64,000 nt of DNA, taken from Bifidobacterium rousetti. GTDB taxonomy: Bacteria; Actinomycetota; Actinomycetes; Actinomycetales; Bifidobacteriaceae. Below, in pieces: positions 63,784 through 64,000 of this stretch. Positions within the stretch are counted from its first letter, which is position 1. Each line of letters opens with the position of its first letter. Location of the stretch: contig NZ_PEBH01000005.1 of NCBI RefSeq assembly GCF_008698235.1, positions 29,532-93,531 of the forward strand, in the 5' to 3' direction. The notes under the pieces were generated by a model that saw nothing but the letters and a program-made list of their open reading frames with translations, was not told the DNA's origin and made no database searches. Made by a program: the position numbers and the translations under genes.

Positions 63784-64000
63784 CGTACGTTCCCCCGGGT
63801 ATTCACAGGGGATGTCCGGGGTAACGTACACTAAGTCTTATCTGGCGTACGTTCACCCGGGTGTTTACAAGGATTGTCCGGGGTAACGTACGCCAAGTCC
63901 TACCTAGGGTACGTTTCCCCGGGTATTCACAAAAGACATCCGAAGGAACGTACATTAAGTCCTACCTGGCGTACGTTTCCCCGGATGGATATGAAAAAAG
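63784..64000. repeat. 62-bp-period palindromic array, copy 2 (runs off the window)
   Basis: CGTACGTT-type half-sites start at 63784, 63846, 63908 and 63970, and AACGTACR half-sites at 63823, 63885 and 63947, all in exact 62-base steps. An AACGTACR and the next CGTACGTT are 23 bases apart, as in copy 1 at 38464. The stretch between them (CTAAGTCTTATCTGG) is conserved among units and resembles CTAAGTCAGGCTGAG in copy 1. The array continues to at least 63981. Confidence 0.95.

Overview
The window is GC-rich, gene-dense chromosomal DNA that fits Bifidobacterium (Actinomycetota). Supporting signs are an actinobacterial-type dCTP deaminase, an FprA-type ferredoxin reductase, a 6C small RNA next to an Rpf-like muralytic protein, actinobacterial PknB-like kinases, and the actinobacterial gene order pcnB - NUDIX - DUF6049 protein - murJ - pseudokinase. 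That order normally runs on towards trxB/parAB/dnaA, so oriC probably lies just right of the window. The genus is inferred from gene content and was not tested by any search.

Layout: 0.4-3.1 kb, dcd and a Q/P-rich membrane protein. 3.7-24.7 kb, mostly housekeeping: a Ca2+-type P-ATPase, rlmB, a DUF4032 protein, a crcB pair, purA, fba, a polysaccharide deacetylase, tRNA-Gly, htpX, fprA, a P1B metal ATPase, an MsmK/UgpC-type ABC ATPase and a family 2 glycosyltransferase. 24.8-38.8 kb is accessory: two DUF4143-type ATPases, a LytTR two-component system, two GH3 glycosidases (one with permuted domains and membrane anchors), a GtrA protein and a DUF3990/Xre toxin-antitoxin-like pair. 38.8-54.2 kb is core: a Ser/Thr kinase, a DsbA-like protein, tRNA-Thr, 6C RNA, an Rpf-like protein, ksgA, ispE, a LytR_C protein, pcnB, a NUDIX protein, a DUF6049 protein and murJ. 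54.3-61.2 kb looks like an island between murJ and the pseudokinase: an HTH protein, a large secreted repeat protein and two more ATPases. 61.3-63.7 kb is the pseudokinase, followed by a repeat array that runs off the end.

The most unusual signal is intergenic. Each of the four AAA-type ATPases has its own short repeat directly upstream at a fixed period: 33 bp x3 at 25022, a 33-bp-spaced palindrome x2 at 32191, 23 bp x4 at 59483 and 15 bp x3 at 61083. Arrays of similar design, without an adjacent ATPase promoter, occur at 58019 (32 bp x4), at 38464 and 63784 (the same palindromic pair at 62-bp period), at 3218 and 54255 (the same element, 51-bp period), at 18507 and at 21431. I read these as iteron-like binding arrays, with the ATPases as possible partners. 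This is a hypothesis.

Cell-envelope functions dominate the core genes (murJ, DUF6049, pseudokinase, Ser/Thr kinase, Rpf-like, LytR_C, deacetylase). The accessory segments carry glycan degradation, surface display and probable selfish or defence modules.
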